Shown: positions 1 to 9,281 of the stretch, piece by piece
How the letters are laid out: each line of letters opens with the position of its first letter
How positions within the stretch are numbered: the stretch's first letter is position 1
Source: Roseiarcus sp963820095
Lineage (GTDB): Bacteria > Pseudomonadota > Alphaproteobacteria > Rhizobiales > Beijerinckiaceae
Assembly: GCA_963820095.1 (NCBI GenBank)
Contig: CAWFZA010000010.1
Location: 53,619 to 117,618 of the forward strand
Direction of reading: 5' to 3'
Length of the DNA: 64,000 nt
Program-made: the position numbers and the translations under genes
Notes under the pieces: generated by a model
Seen by the model: only the letters and a program-made list of their open reading frames with translations
Databases searched by the model: none
What the model was told of the DNA's origin: nothing

Positions 1-20
1 GGCGCGAACGAAAGAGCAGC

Positions 21-464
21 GTGCATTTGAGCGCAGCGCTTTCGCTGCGGCGGGAGATACTGTCACTATCCAAGGGTTCGGATAAAGAACGTCGCGCGAA
101 AGCTTTAGTAGACAATACGAGTTTGGATTTAGCAAATGCACTTTTGACGACAGACTCAGATCACGACGGCGTAGTGGCGTTGTCATTAATGCGTGAGGCG
201 TCAATGCTTATCGACGATGGAGACCATCACGAGGCCTTACGGAAATTACTTGAAGCAAAGGATCTTCAACGCAAAAAAGAGAGTAAGGAAGGCAATGTTT
301 TGACCAGAATATTTATGCAATTGAACTGCTGCAGGGCAATCGGAGACCAGGCTGGAGTGATCAGCGTTTCGGATGAAGGCATTGCCCTATGCGAACAATT
401 GATTGAAGATGGAAAATTCAATGGCAGGAACGTACCATTTGAGAAGATAAAGTCTTTAGCTTGA
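21..464 (+). CDS. Unrecognised protein, N-terminal part (possible TPR-like helices)
   Basis: This 147-residue reading frame starts at a GTG close to the window edge, so its true start may lie outside. I do not recognise it. The middle (residues about 55-140) looks like helical TPR-type repeats, with alternating small and leucine residues. Base composition is much lower in GC than the rest of the window. After its stop at 462-464, an open frame in another phase runs from about 454 to 1143 without a convincing start of its own, so the two are probably one gene split by a frame break near 450-470. The first 15 or so residues resemble translated intergenic-repeat peptides (LSLSKG type). Confidence 0.4.
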   Translation: MHLSAALSLRREILSLSKGSDKERRAKALVDNTSLDLANALLTTDSDHDGVVALSLMREASMLIDDGDHHEALRKLLEAKDLQRKKESKEGNVLTRIFMQLNCCRAIGDQAGVISVSDEGIALCEQLIEDGKFNGRNVPFEKIKSLA

Positions 465-534
465 TTCGAATGATCCTGTCCTGACTCCTCAGGGCTTTAA
501 AGCTATCCTCTCCGAAGGCAGGTTAGACTACAGG

Positions 535-1143
535 TTGGATCAAGCTGAATTAATTTTGAATTGGATGAGTGGTAATCATTTTCAACACTATCGTTTCGAT
601 ACGAGCAAAGCAGTCGACCGATGCGTCGAAGTGCTCTTCGGGAAAGAGCACAATAATTTGTGCATGGAAGCTGTGTATTTTAAAGAGCGGTCAGAGGTAT
701 TTAGAGAATGTCAATCCAGTGATTATTACAAAGTATTTTACAACAAGTATAAAGATCTTTGTCGTCGATCGGAAGAAATTAGAGATCGGGCTCTATCTCT
801 GATATTAATCTTGCAAATTTTTGTAATAAATGTGGATCATAGGCATGATACTGATCGTAAAAAAGAAGCATTTGCAACCATAGTTCACTGTTTAGACTAT
901 GCTGTTTCGAATGGAATCAAAATAAATCATCTACATATTAGCCATTCAATAATAAACTTAATTGCAATGTTTGATGAAGAATTTCCAGCGCATAATTTAT
1001 ATGACGACGTACGAACTATGTTGCTTTCTTATCCTCCTATTTCTGATGAAGCTCTTGTCGGTTGGATGATTAGACTTGCAGGTGTCTCGGCTTCTCCTGA
1101 CTTACCTCAGAGATTAGTCAAGCATATCGCAGCCAGCAAATGA
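535..1143 (+). CDS. Unrecognised AT-rich gene, C-terminal part
   Basis: The 202-residue frame begins at a TTG at 535, but codons are open upstream to 454 and read smoothly (LTPQGFKAILSEGRLDYR precedes it). It therefore looks like the C-terminal continuation of the preceding frame. The product is a soluble, mainly helical protein rich in Asp, Glu, Lys, His and Ile, with no signal peptide, membrane segment or motif I can name. Codon use (many AAT, ATT, TTA) is unlike the rest of the window and suggests horizontal acquisition. The function is unknown; a role in an island-borne accessory system is only a guess. Confidence 0.4.
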   Translation: MDQAELILNWMSGNHFQHYRFDTSKAVDRCVEVLFGKEHNNLCMEAVYFKERSEVFRECQSSDYYKVFYNKYKDLCRRSEEIRDRALSLILILQIFVINVDHRHDTDRKKEAFATIVHCLDYAVSNGIKINHLHISHSIINLIAMFDEEFPAHNLYDDVRTMLLSYPPISDEALVGWMIRLAGVSASPDLPQRLVKHIAASK

Positions 1144-1294
1144 ACTTACACTTCCTTGGTAGCATGATTTCTGCTCGGGCTCCGATTAACGCCAGCTTCG
1201 CCCTGAGGCGACACGCTTGTCCCCAAGCATGAAGTAACGCGAGATGACCAATCAGTGACCAGGACCGGAGAAACATTTCCTGCTAAACTGAGAA

Positions 1295-1371
<77 letters not shown>

Positions 1372-1519
1372 GTTGGCTAGCCTCTTAGCCGAATTCCGCG
1401 CTCAGGGAAACGCTCTTGCCCGCAAGCCCGCGCAACTCGGCAGGAGGCGAAGATCGGACGGCTTGACGGAGGCCAGCCCTTGCGCCACTTGCCCACCTTC
1501 GCAGCTCGAGAGGAGCGCC

Positions 1520-2305
1520 TTGCGCGGTTTCTTTTGCTCAACGATCGTCGCCGCGGCTTTCCTCGCGCTCATGGGCTCCGGCGCTCCGGCGGGAGCCGAT
1601 GAGCTGGTCAGGTTCGCCAGCGCCGGTCAGGGCGAGCCGATCCAAGGCTATCTGAGCCGGCCGAAGGGCAGAGGCCCCTTCCCGGCCGTCGTTCTCCTGC
1701 ACACCTGTCTCGGCTTGCCGGACGAGCGCGCCGCGATCGGGGGGCGAATCGCCGGCTGGGGCTATGTCGCCCTGTTCGTCGATGACTTCGCGACCCGCGG
1801 CCTCAAGGAAACCTGCGCCGTCGACCTCAAGCCGGCGACCGCCGACGCCTACGGCGCTCTCGCCTATCTGGCCGGCCTCCCTTACGTCGATCCCGGCAGG
1901 GTCGCGGCTGTCGGGTTTTCACAAGGAGGCGACACGGCGCTCAAGATCGCCACGAGCGGCGGGACGAGGGCGGCCGGCGATCGAGGCGCGGCCTTCCGAG
2001 CGGTGGCCGCTTTCTACCCTCCCTGCGCCAATGTGGCGGGCGCCGCGGTCGACATCCCGACGCTCATCCTCGTCGGCGCAAAGGATGAAGTGACGCCCGC
2101 ACGCGACTGCGCCGAGCTGGCGGAGCGACAGCGGCCGGGCATGGCGAAGTTCGTCGTTTACCCGGGCGCGGCGCACGCCTTCGACCTGCCCGAGTTCGGC
2201 GCGGGCCGGCAAGTCATGGGAATGACGCTGGCCTATGATCGCAACGCCGCTCAGCGATCCTGGGCGGAGCTGCGCGCTTTCCTGGCGGCTCGGCTCAAGC
2301 GCTGA
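1520..2305 (+). CDS. Dienelactone hydrolase family protein, exported
   Basis: This is an alpha/beta-hydrolase of the dienelactone hydrolase type, 261 residues. The catalytic triad is visible: Ser134 in the nucleophile elbow GFSQGG, Asp189 in GAKDEV and His219 in AAHAFD. I chose TTG 1520 because GAGGAG lies 5-6 bases upstream and because it opens directly into a signal peptide (residues 1-26, ending APAGA). The open frame extends back to 1373, but those residues are not hydrolase-like and begin at the tRNA gene. The substrate is not known; periplasmic esterase activity on a small lactone or ester is an inference from the family and the signal peptide. Confidence 0.8.
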   Translation: MRGFFCSTIVAAAFLALMGSGAPAGADELVRFASAGQGEPIQGYLSRPKGRGPFPAVVLLHTCLGLPDERAAIGGRIAGWGYVALFVDDFATRGLKETCAVDLKPATADAYGALAYLAGLPYVDPGRVAAVGFSQGGDTALKIATSGGTRAAGDRGAAFRAVAAFYPPCANVAGAAVDIPTLILVGAKDEVTPARDCAELAERQRPGMAKFVVYPGAAHAFDLPEFGAGRQVMGMTLAYDRNAAQRSWAELRAFLAARLKR

Positions 2306-2410
2306 TGATCGCCGCTTCCGGCGACCGGCGCGGCCAGGCTTGCCTCGATTCCGGACAATTTGTGTTAGACACCGCCCGAATCCTTGAGACATCCGATTGA
2401 GGGAGCCTCG

Positions 2411-3235
2411 ATGCTCAGACGCGAATTTCTTCTTGGCGCGGCCGCGACCGTCGCCGCCGCCGCGCCAGCCGTCGCCTTGGCCGCCGAGGGGCCGCCGCTG
2501 TCGAACAAGGCCGCGTTCGTCGCCTGGATGACCGGAAATCGCCCGGCCGAAGATCCCAAATATCTCGAGAGGCGCTGGGACCGCTACCAGGTGGTGATCA
2601 GCTTCAACGACCTCTGGACTCCGGCCGACAAGCGCGCCTTCCTGATGACGCCGCGCCAGGAGTTCTGCCTGCCCGAGAACCGTGAGGACGCCTATGTCGG
2701 GCACTATCTCGACATCGGCTTCGGCGTGACGATCACGCCGCCCGGCACGATGGGCCGCATGACGAGCGCGCTTGAAATTCGCGGCAGCGACAAGGTGCTC
2801 GAGATCGGCACCGGCTCGGGCTTTCAGTCCGCCCTGCTCACCTATCTCACCCCTCATGTCCATTCGATCGAGATCATTCCCGAGCTCGCCGCGCGCACTC
2901 GCGGCGTCTACGATCGACTGATCGGCGCGGGTTATCGCGAATATTCCGCCATCGCGACCCGAAGCGGCGACGGCTATTTTGGCTGGGAAGAGGCTGCGCC
3001 GTTCGACAAGATCATCGTCACCTGCGGCATCGATCACATCCCCCCGCCACTCTTGCAGCAATTGAAGCCGAACGGAATCATGGTCATTCCCGTGGGTCCG
3101 CCCGGGGCGCAGCATATCCTCAAAGTGGTCAAGAAGGTCGGCGCCGACGGCCCTTCGGTCGCTCGCTCCGACATTTTCGGCGGCAAGGTCATCCCCTTCG
3201 TTCCGCTGTCCGGCGGCCACCAGAGCGAGGGCTGA
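2411..3235 (+). CDS. Protein-L-isoaspartate O-methyltransferase-like protein with signal peptide
   Basis: The product (274 residues) carries a class I SAM-methyltransferase core. Motif I (VLEIGTGSGFQS) is at about 129-140, and post-I and later strands match the PCMT family (IIVTCGIDHIPPPL, LKPNGIMVIPVG). PCMTs repair isoaspartyl residues using S-adenosylmethionine in the cytoplasm. Here the mature domain is preceded by a signal-like start, MLRREFLLGA followed by an Ala/Val-rich stretch ending ALAAEG near residue 26. The RR motif fits Tat export loosely. The start at 2411 is chosen over 2384 because it begins at that signal. Export of a SAM enzyme is odd. The methyltransferase assignment is firm, the substrate is not. 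Confidence 0.75.
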   Translation: MLRREFLLGAAATVAAAAPAVALAAEGPPLSNKAAFVAWMTGNRPAEDPKYLERRWDRYQVVISFNDLWTPADKRAFLMTPRQEFCLPENREDAYVGHYLDIGFGVTITPPGTMGRMTSALEIRGSDKVLEIGTGSGFQSALLTYLTPHVHSIEIIPELAARTRGVYDRLIGAGYREYSAIATRSGDGYFGWEEAAPFDKIIVTCGIDHIPPPLLQQLKPNGIMVIPVGPPGAQHILKVVKKVGADGPSVARSDIFGGKVIPFVPLSGGHQSEG

Positions 3236-3326
3236 GGATGGGGCGCCCGCGCGCCGCCATCAGAGCGCCATGAAGGGATGTTTGCAGCCGTGTTGCGGGC
3301 GAGCCGTCAAGGAGAGGTTTGTGTTC

Positions 3327-3596
3327 ATGAGTAAGATGCTGGGCGTGCTCGTCGTTGCCGGGATTCTGAGCGGGGTGACTGTCGCGCTTGCGGCGGACAC
3401 GACCCACAAGACGACCGGAAGGATAAAGTCCATCGACCTGATGAGGCATGTCGTCACGTTGGAAGACGGCTCCGCGTTCAAGGCCGCTCGAGGGGTCAAC
3501 ATCAAGCGGATGAAGCCAGGCGAGAAGGTCACGGTGACCACCTCGGGATTCGGCGGGACCGTCGAGGCCTCGGCGATCACGCCGGCAGTGAACTGA
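3327..3596 (+). CDS. DUF1344 family small periplasmic protein
   Basis: A small secreted protein of about 89 residues. Residues 1-24 are a signal peptide (MSKMLGVLVVAGILSGVTVA, then LAAD). The mature part, with TTGRIKSIDLMRHVVTLEDG followed by the KRMKPGEKVTVTT region, matches the DUF1344 pattern of small beta-rich proteins common in rhizobia. AAGGAGAGG at 3309-3317 is the ribosome binding site. GTG 3321, in frame and closer to it, is an alternative start that adds two residues. Its function is unknown. Confidence 0.75.
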   Translation: MSKMLGVLVVAGILSGVTVALAADTTHKTTGRIKSIDLMRHVVTLEDGSAFKAARGVNIKRMKPGEKVTVTTSGFGGTVEASAITPAVN

Positions 3597-3674
3597 GCGC
3601 CGGTTGGGGACGCCTTCCGGGGCCATTGTTGAGCGCGGCATGGGCGCCGCGGCCGGCTGGGGGAATAGAGCGGC

Positions 3675-4724
3675 ATGCGCGAGGCGACATCGGGCTGGGG
3701 GCGACGTGTCGCCGGCGTGCTGCTGCGCATTCTCGTTTCCGCGCTCATCATCGCGCCGATCAGCGCCTGGAGTGCGCTCGCGCTATGGTTTCGCCTTCCG
3801 GCGCCGGAGCCTTTACGAGCGGCCGCGGCGGTTCTCTTCGCTTGTCTCGGCCTTGCGACGATCGTGGCGCTGTTCATGCGCCGCGGCCGGAGCCTCGTCG
3901 CGCTCGTCGTTTTCGCCGTCTTCTTCGCGGGCTTGCTCGCCTGGTGGAGCACGATCAAGCCGCCGCTCGAGGGCGACTGGGCGCCTGACGTCGCGCGGCA
4001 GACGACGGGCGCCATAGAAGGCGACAGTCTGACGCTGTCCGACGTCCGGGATTTCGACTGGCGGACGGATCACGACTTCACCGAAAAGTGGAGCAAGCGC
4101 ACTTACGATCTCTCGAAGCTGAAGACGCTCGATCTCTTTCTCGCTTATTGGGGTGGGCCGGAGATGGCGCATGTCATCATGAGCTTCGGCTTCGAGGACG
4201 GCGAGCATATCGCGTGGTCGGTCGAGGTTCGACGCGAGAAGACAAGCGAGTTCTCGCCGATCGCCGACGCGTTCAAATCCCACACCCTTGTCTATCTCGC
4301 CACCACCGAACGCGATTCGGTCAGGTTGCGCACGAATGTGCGCGGCGAGGACGTGCGCCTTTACCGACTCAACACGCCGCCCGATCAGGCCCGCGCGTTG
4401 TTGAGAGAATATGTCGTCGAGTCGACCGAGCTCGCCCAGCAGCCGAAATGGTACAATTCGATCACCGCGAATTGCGCGACCGTCGTCTTCAAGCTGGTGA
4501 GGGCGGCGGGAAGCACGCTTCCCTTCGACTGGCGCCTCGTCGTCAACGGGTTTCTTCCGGGCTACCTTTATGACCATGACGCGGTGGTCACGACGATGCC
4601 GCTCAGCGAACTCATGGAGCGGGCGCGGGTGAGCGAGAAGGCGCGGGCGGCGGACGCGTCGCCCGACTTCTCGCGCCTCATTCGCGTAGGCGTGCCGTCG
4701 CCGTGGGATGCGGCGCAGAAGTAA
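3675..4724 (+). CDS. DUF4105 domain membrane protein
   Basis: A 349-residue protein with three N-terminal membrane segments (residues about 10-35, 45-65 and 72-92), followed by a large soluble domain. That domain has the DUF4105 hallmarks: FDWRTDHDFTEKW, the YDLSKLKTLDLFLAYWGGP region, MAHVIMSFGFEDGEHIAWSV and a late NSITANCATVVFKL with the conserved Asn-Cys. DUF4105 resembles papain-like or NlpC-type folds, so this may be a membrane-anchored hydrolase; that is inference. It stands alone on the plus strand and converges on the ABC transporter operon 10 bases downstream. Confidence 0.75.
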   Translation: MREATSGWGRRVAGVLLRILVSALIIAPISAWSALALWFRLPAPEPLRAAAAVLFACLGLATIVALFMRRGRSLVALVVFAVFFAGLLAWWSTIKPPLEGDWAPDVARQTTGAIEGDSLTLSDVRDFDWRTDHDFTEKWSKRTYDLSKLKTLDLFLAYWGGPEMAHVIMSFGFEDGEHIAWSVEVRREKTSEFSPIADAFKSHTLVYLATTERDSVRLRTNVRGEDVRLYRLNTPPDQARALLREYVVESTELAQQPKWYNSITANCATVVFKLVRAAGSTLPFDWRLVVNGFLPGYLYDHDAVVTTMPLSELMERARVSEKARAADASPDFSRLIRVGVPSPWDAAQK

Positions 4725-4734
4725 GGCAATCCGC

Positions 4735-5553
4735 CTATTTCACCGCGCCCATGGTGAGGCCGCGCACGAGATGGCGCTGAACGAGAAGGGCGAAGACGAC
4801 GATGGGGAGCGCCCCGACCACGCCGGCCGCCGCCATCGAGGACCAGTCGGTGTTGATGCGGCCGATCAGCGTGCCTGTGCCTCGCGGCATGGTCATGGCT
4901 CGGGGCGTTGCGGTCAGCGCGAGCGCGAACAGGAATTCGTTGAACGTCGCAATCACCGCGAAGATCGCCGTCGCCGCGAGTCCAGGCGCGGCCAGCGGAA
5001 GGGCGATCCTGATGAACGCCGTCAGGCGCGAATCGCCATCGACCATCGCGGCTTCCTCCAGGTCGACCGGGATCTCGTGAAAGAAACTCTCCATCATCCA
5101 AACGCAGAAGGTGATGTTGAAGGCCGTATAAACCAAGATCAGCCCAGCCCAGCTATCGATGAGCTTCAATTGCAGGATGAGCAGATAGACCGGCACGAGG
5201 ATCACCACGGCGGGAACAATTCTAAGCGTCAGCAGCGCCAGGCCGACCTTACGCTCCAGCCCGAAGCGGAGACGAAAGCGCGCGATCGCATAAGCGCCGA
5301 GCGCGCCGAAGGCGACCGCAATGACAACCGACGCCGCCGTCACCACGATCGAATTGGTCAAGAAGCTGGAGAAGCCCTTGTCCTTGAACAGAAGGATGTA
5401 GCTCTCGAAGGTTGGCGCGTGCGGATAGAGAGTTGCGTCCTGCCTGATCTCCCTATTTGTTTTGAGCGAGGTCGCCACCATCCAATAGATCGGCAGCAGC
5501 ACGACCGCGAGCACGACGGCCGTCACGAGACTTCGAAGCAGACGGGCCCTCAA
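4735..5553 (-). CDS. ABC transporter permease, MalG type
   Basis: An inner-membrane permease of a CUT1-type importer, 272 residues with six predicted membrane segments. The cytoplasmic EAA loop is clear (EEAAMVDGDSRLTAFIRIAL, then PLAAPG) and contacts the ATPase. The start is TTG at 5553-5551, which overlaps the TGA of the upstream permease (5552-5550), so the pair is translationally coupled. It is the last gene of a run going MocR, aminotransferase, ATPase, binding protein, permease, permease. The frame is intact; the same frame continues open upstream to 6195, but that part belongs to the broken partner gene. Confidence 0.85.
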   Translation of the reverse strand: MRARLLRSLVTAVVLAVVLLPIYWMVATSLKTNREIRQDATLYPHAPTFESYILLFKDKGFSSFLTNSIVVTAASVVIAVAFGALGAYAIARFRLRFGLERKVGLALLTLRIVPAVVILVPVYLLILQLKLIDSWAGLILVYTAFNITFCVWMMESFFHEIPVDLEEAAMVDGDSRLTAFIRIALPLAAPGLAATAIFAVIATFNEFLFALALTATPRAMTMPRGTGTLIGRINTDWSSMAAAGVVGALPIVVFALLVQRHLVRGLTMGAVK

Positions 5554-6505
5554 GTCGCCTCCACTCGTCGCAGAAGGCGCACGGCGGCCAGCGCAAGGGC
5601 CAGGATGAGCAGCCCTACGGTCACGAACAGAGCCGCGGCATATCCAGTTTGCTGGAATTTGAACGCAACCTCGTATCCGTAGAGCGAGATGAGCTTGGTC
5701 GACGTTCCCGGACCGCCTTGGGTGAGGACGAAGACCTGGTCGAACGTACCGAAAGCATCGATCGTCCGCAGCACGATGGCGACAGCGAGAATGGGTCTCA
5801 TCATCGGCAGGGTGAGATCGATAAAAGTCCGCCACGCGCCGGCGCCGTCGACCTGCGCGGCTTCGAACGGCTCCTGCGGCAGAGATTGCAGGCCCGCGAG
5901 GAGAATGAGGAAAACGAGCGGCGTCCACTCCCACACATCGAGCAGCGATGAGGCCGATGAAGGCCTTGATCGGATCGCTGAGGATCTCGACCTTTCCGCC
6001 TCCCAACGCCAGGGACAGGGCGGTCAGCATGCCGGTCTCGTTGGCGTAGATGAGCCGGAACACGATTGCGACGACGACCGGCGTAATCACCATCGGCACG
6101 ATGAGGACCGTTCTCAAGAGCCGGATGCCCCGAAAGCTCCTTCGCGCAGAACAACGCCAGCGCAAAACCGAGAACGGTCTCGATCGCGACCGCAATCGTC
6201 ACAAAGCGCAAAGTGATCCAGAGCGCGTTCAGAAACTCGGGATCGCTCCACAGGCGGCGGTAGTTGTCGAGGCCGATATCCGACACGGCCCGGCCATAAC
6301 GGTAAAACTTGGTGCTCGCCTGAAGGCCGTTCCACAACGGATAGACGAGGACGCCGAACACGGTGAGGACGGCGGGCGCGAGAAGCAGGTAGGGCAGGAA
6401 AAGATCCAGCCCTGCTCCTTGCCGGCGCTCTCGCACCCGGGGTCGCATCGTCGCGCGTCGGTCATTGACTTGCTCAGGCGCCGCGGGGCGCGTCGCTTCC
6501 GTCAC
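5550..6505 (-). CDS. ABC transporter permease, MalF/UgpA type (two frame breaks)
   Basis: The N-terminus is read from GTG 6505: FLPYLLLAPAVLTVFGVLVY, then ALWITLRFVTIAVAIETVLG. The frame breaks near 6130, continues as TVLIVPMVITPVVVAIVFRL, breaks again near 5943 and ends with the EAA loop (PFEAAQVDGAGAWRTFIDLT) and the stop at 5550. The 956-bp length is consistent with two one-base insertions. All membrane segments expected of a MalF-type subunit are present once the pieces are joined, so I read this as one intact gene with sequence errors. It pairs with the downstream permease to form the channel. Confidence 0.75.
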
Positions 6506-6544
6506 TTACACGCTCTCATGGGGCCCCGCGCCGCGGCGCTCCCG

Positions 6545-7865
6545 TCACTTATAGTAGCCGGCCTGGGTCAGATAATCCTTGACCTGCGCCGGCCGCGACG
6601 TCAAGCGCGGCGCCGCCTCCGGACCCGGCCTGCAACGCCTTGTTGAGCTGAATGCCGACAAGCTCTTCGATCTTCGCCCAATCCGGCGTGCGCGGCCGCG
6701 GTTGCGCGCCCGAGATCGAACTGCTGGAGGGTAACCGGGATCAGGCGGTTGCCTGCGGGGGGAACGGTGAAGGCCCCCCGCTTGACCGGAATGGCGCCCG
6801 CCGCCGACAGCTTGGCCTGAATGTCAGGTGTGACGAACCATTTGAGGAACTCGATCGCGTTCGCCTTGTTAGGCGCAGTCTTGGGAACGCCGGCGATGAA
6901 AATTCCGATCTGGGCGATCGCCTTTTCCTTCTTTGGCACGATCGAGAAATCGAGTTTGCCGAGCACCTTCGTTTGCTTGGGGTCATCCGCCAACAGGGCG
7001 TTGCCCGTATATTGGATGGTTGCGCCGCAATCGCCGCCCAGCATGGCGGCGCCCTGCTGATCGCTCCCGAACTCGACCACGCCGGGAGGCGCGTTTTGCT
7101 TGAGGGTGGTCACCATGTAATCCGCCGCCCCCTTGCCGACCTCGGAATTGAAGATGGCGTTCCACTTGTCGTCGAAGAAGTCGCCGCCGAAGGACAAGAG
7201 CAGCGGGTGCCAGGTCGTCACGATCGGGTTGCCCGACAGATCCGTCGAACGCGACTGGATATTTGATGGCGCCGGCCGCGACCCCCGCCTTGCCTTGCTC
7301 GATCACCTCGTCCCAGGTTTTCGGCGCGCCGTTCTTGTAGACGTCGTTGCGGTAAGTGAACGTCTGGATGTCGCCGATAAAGGGCACGCAGATCAGCTTC
7401 GGCGTCGCGCCCTCGAAGCCTTTGACCCGCGGCCCCTGTTGCGGCGGCCAGTAGCCCATGTCGATCATCGGCTTGACCCAGTCCTTGTCGGCGCCGTCGA
7501 TCCCCGCCGCGCCGAGATCTTCGAGGACCTCGGCCGCTCCGAACTGGGGAACCCACGGATCGTCGAGCAGGTAGAGGTCGTATTGCCCCGCGCCGCTCTG
7601 CGCGTCGTTGAAGAACTTCTCCAGCGTCACGCCGTACTCGTCCTGCAGGAACTGGATGTCGAAGCCCTGCGCTTGGGCGAGCGGAATGATCTTGTCCTTG
7701 AAGGGCACGAGGGCGCCATCGACGAAGCCGCCGATCACGACTTTCTTGCCCGCCGCCTTGGCCGGAGTCGCCGAACCTAGACCGGCGAGAAGCGCCGCGC
7801 CCGCGCCTCCCTTGAGCAGGCTGCGCCGATTTACGCCACTTCCATGCTGTGTCTGTTGCGCTCAT
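6545..7865 (-). CDS. ABC transporter solute-binding protein, family 1 (several frame breaks)
   Basis: A periplasmic binding protein of about 439 residues. The ATG at 7865 has GGAGGGTGG just upstream and overlaps the ATPase stop (ATGA). Within about 10 codons the frame shifts to give NRRSLLKGGAGAALLAGLG, a Tat-like signal. Conserved type 1 binding-protein segments follow: VVIGGFVDGAL, YDLYLLDDPWVPQF, FTYRNDVYKNGAPKTWDEV, and after a break near 7240 SFGGDFFDDKWNAIF and IAQIGIFIAGVPK. Further breaks near 6710 and 6600 lead to the typical ending QVKDYLTQAGYYK and TGA at 6547-6545. A sugar or sugar-like solute is usual for this family; the ligand is not evident here. Confidence 0.7.
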
Positions 7866-8998
7866 TGTTCCACCCTCCTGTTATCAACGCGGTGAACGAC
7901 GGTGACGCCCTTCGCATCGAAGAAGCATGCGTCGTCCGCATCGAATTTCACGCCGACCTTCGAGCCTACGCGAGCGGTGAAGCCTCTGCCCGCGCGCACC
8001 GAGAGATGTTCGTCGCCGACGCGCACCTCGACCAGCGTCTCATTGCCCATCGGCTCGACGACATAGATCTCGCCCTTGAGAGCGCCGGGCGTCTCGGGGT
8101 CCACGAGACTGAAATCCTCGGGGCGCGCGCCCATCTCGGTCAGGTCGCCGGCGGCGCAGGCCGCGCGCCTCTCCGGCTTCAGCGTGACATTGACGCCGCC
8201 GACCTGCAGCCCAGCGTCCGTCAGGCGAGCTTTGAGCACGTTCATCGGAGGATTGCCGACGAAGGTGGCGACGAACCGGTTCGCGGGGCGCTCATAGATC
8301 TCGTCGGGCGAGCCGACCTGCTGCAATTCGCCGGCGTTCATCACCGCGATGAGATCCGCCATGGTGAGCGCTTCGGCCTGATCGTGGGTCACATACAGGG
8401 TGGTCGCGCCGAGGCGCTGGCACAGGCGCTTGAGTTCGCCGCGCATGCTCAGACGAAGCCTGGCGTCGAGGTTCGACAACGGCTCGTCCATCAGAAACGC
8501 GGCAGGATCGCGCACGATCGCGCGCGCCAGCGCCACCCGCTGGCGCTGGCCGCCCGACAATTGCCGCGGCCGCCGGTCGAGCAGGTGCTCGATCTCGAGG
8601 GTCGTCGCCACCTCGCTGACCTTCGCGGCGATGTCGGCGCCGCTCACTTTTCGGATCCAGAGCGGATAGCCGATATTGTCCCTGACCGTCTTGTGCGGAT
8701 AGAGGGCGTAACTCTGAAACACCATGGCGACGTCGCGGTCGCGCGGCTGAAGCTGCGTCACATCCCGCTCGCCGATCAGGACCCGCCCTTTCGTCGGCAT
8801 GTCGAGACCCGCGAGGATGCGCAGCGCCGTGGTCTTGCCGCATCCGGACGGGCCGAGGAGCGCCATGAACGAGCGATCCGGCACTTTCAAGTCGAGCGAG
8901 TGCAGAGCGGTGAATGTATCGAATGTCTTCCGGACGCCGTGATAGCGGACCGCGCTCATCGAGCGGGTCTCGCGAAGCTCGCGTGGCAGGCGCAGCAT
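7862..8998 (-). CDS. ABC transporter ATP-binding protein, MalK/UgpC type
   Basis: A cytoplasmic ATPase of 378 residues. Visible motifs are Walker A GPSGCGKTT, Q-loop VFQSYALYPHKTV, signature LSGGQRQR, Walker B AFLMDEPLSNLDARLR and the switch histidine in YVTHDQAEA. The C-terminal TOBE/regulatory region (about 260-370, with MGARPEDFSLV) is typical of MalK-like subunits that energise CUT1 importers. The reading frame is intact. ATG 8959 (MSAVRYHGVRKTF) matches the family start better than 8998, and neither has a strong ribosome binding site. The stop overlaps the start of the binding-protein gene by ATGA. Confidence 0.88.
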   Translation of the reverse strand: MLRLPRELRETRSMSAVRYHGVRKTFDTFTALHSLDLKVPDRSFMALLGPSGCGKTTALRILAGLDMPTKGRVLIGERDVTQLQPRDRDVAMVFQSYALYPHKTVRDNIGYPLWIRKVSGADIAAKVSEVATTLEIEHLLDRRPRQLSGGQRQRVALARAIVRDPAAFLMDEPLSNLDARLRLSMRGELKRLCQRLGATTLYVTHDQAEALTMADLIAVMNAGELQQVGSPDEIYERPANRFVATFVGNPPMNVLKARLTDAGLQVGGVNVTLKPERRAACAAGDLTEMGARPEDFSLVDPETPGALKGEIYVVEPMGNETLVEVRVGDEHLSVRAGRGFTARVGSKVGVKFDADDACFFDAKGVTVVHRVDNRRVEQ

Positions 8999-9281
8999 CG
9001 GCGTTCTACGCCAGGCGCTCTGCCGGAACCACAGACGCGGCCGCGACGACGAGCCTGCTTGCGTCTTCTTCCATCGACTGTTCCGCCCTGTTGACCCTCG
9101 AACGGGGTCTTTTGATGCATATGTCGTGCCGACTATCGAAATATCCCGATTGAAGAGAAAGGTCCAGTTGCGAGCAAATCGTCAGGTCCAATGCAGCGGG
9201 CCGTCATCGCGCCGCGTCCAGCCTCGCGCGGAACGCGGCGTTCCGATTCAGAGCCGCGTCGGCGGCGCGAACGGGAGCGAT

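Noticed and set aside
1919..3220. A 433-codon open frame on the minus strand
   Set aside because: It is antisense to the hydrolase and the methyltransferase homologue and has shadow composition.
9006..9191. A 61-codon open frame between the ATPase and aminotransferase genes
   Set aside because: No ribosome binding site or conserved pattern; more likely the leader of the ABC operon.
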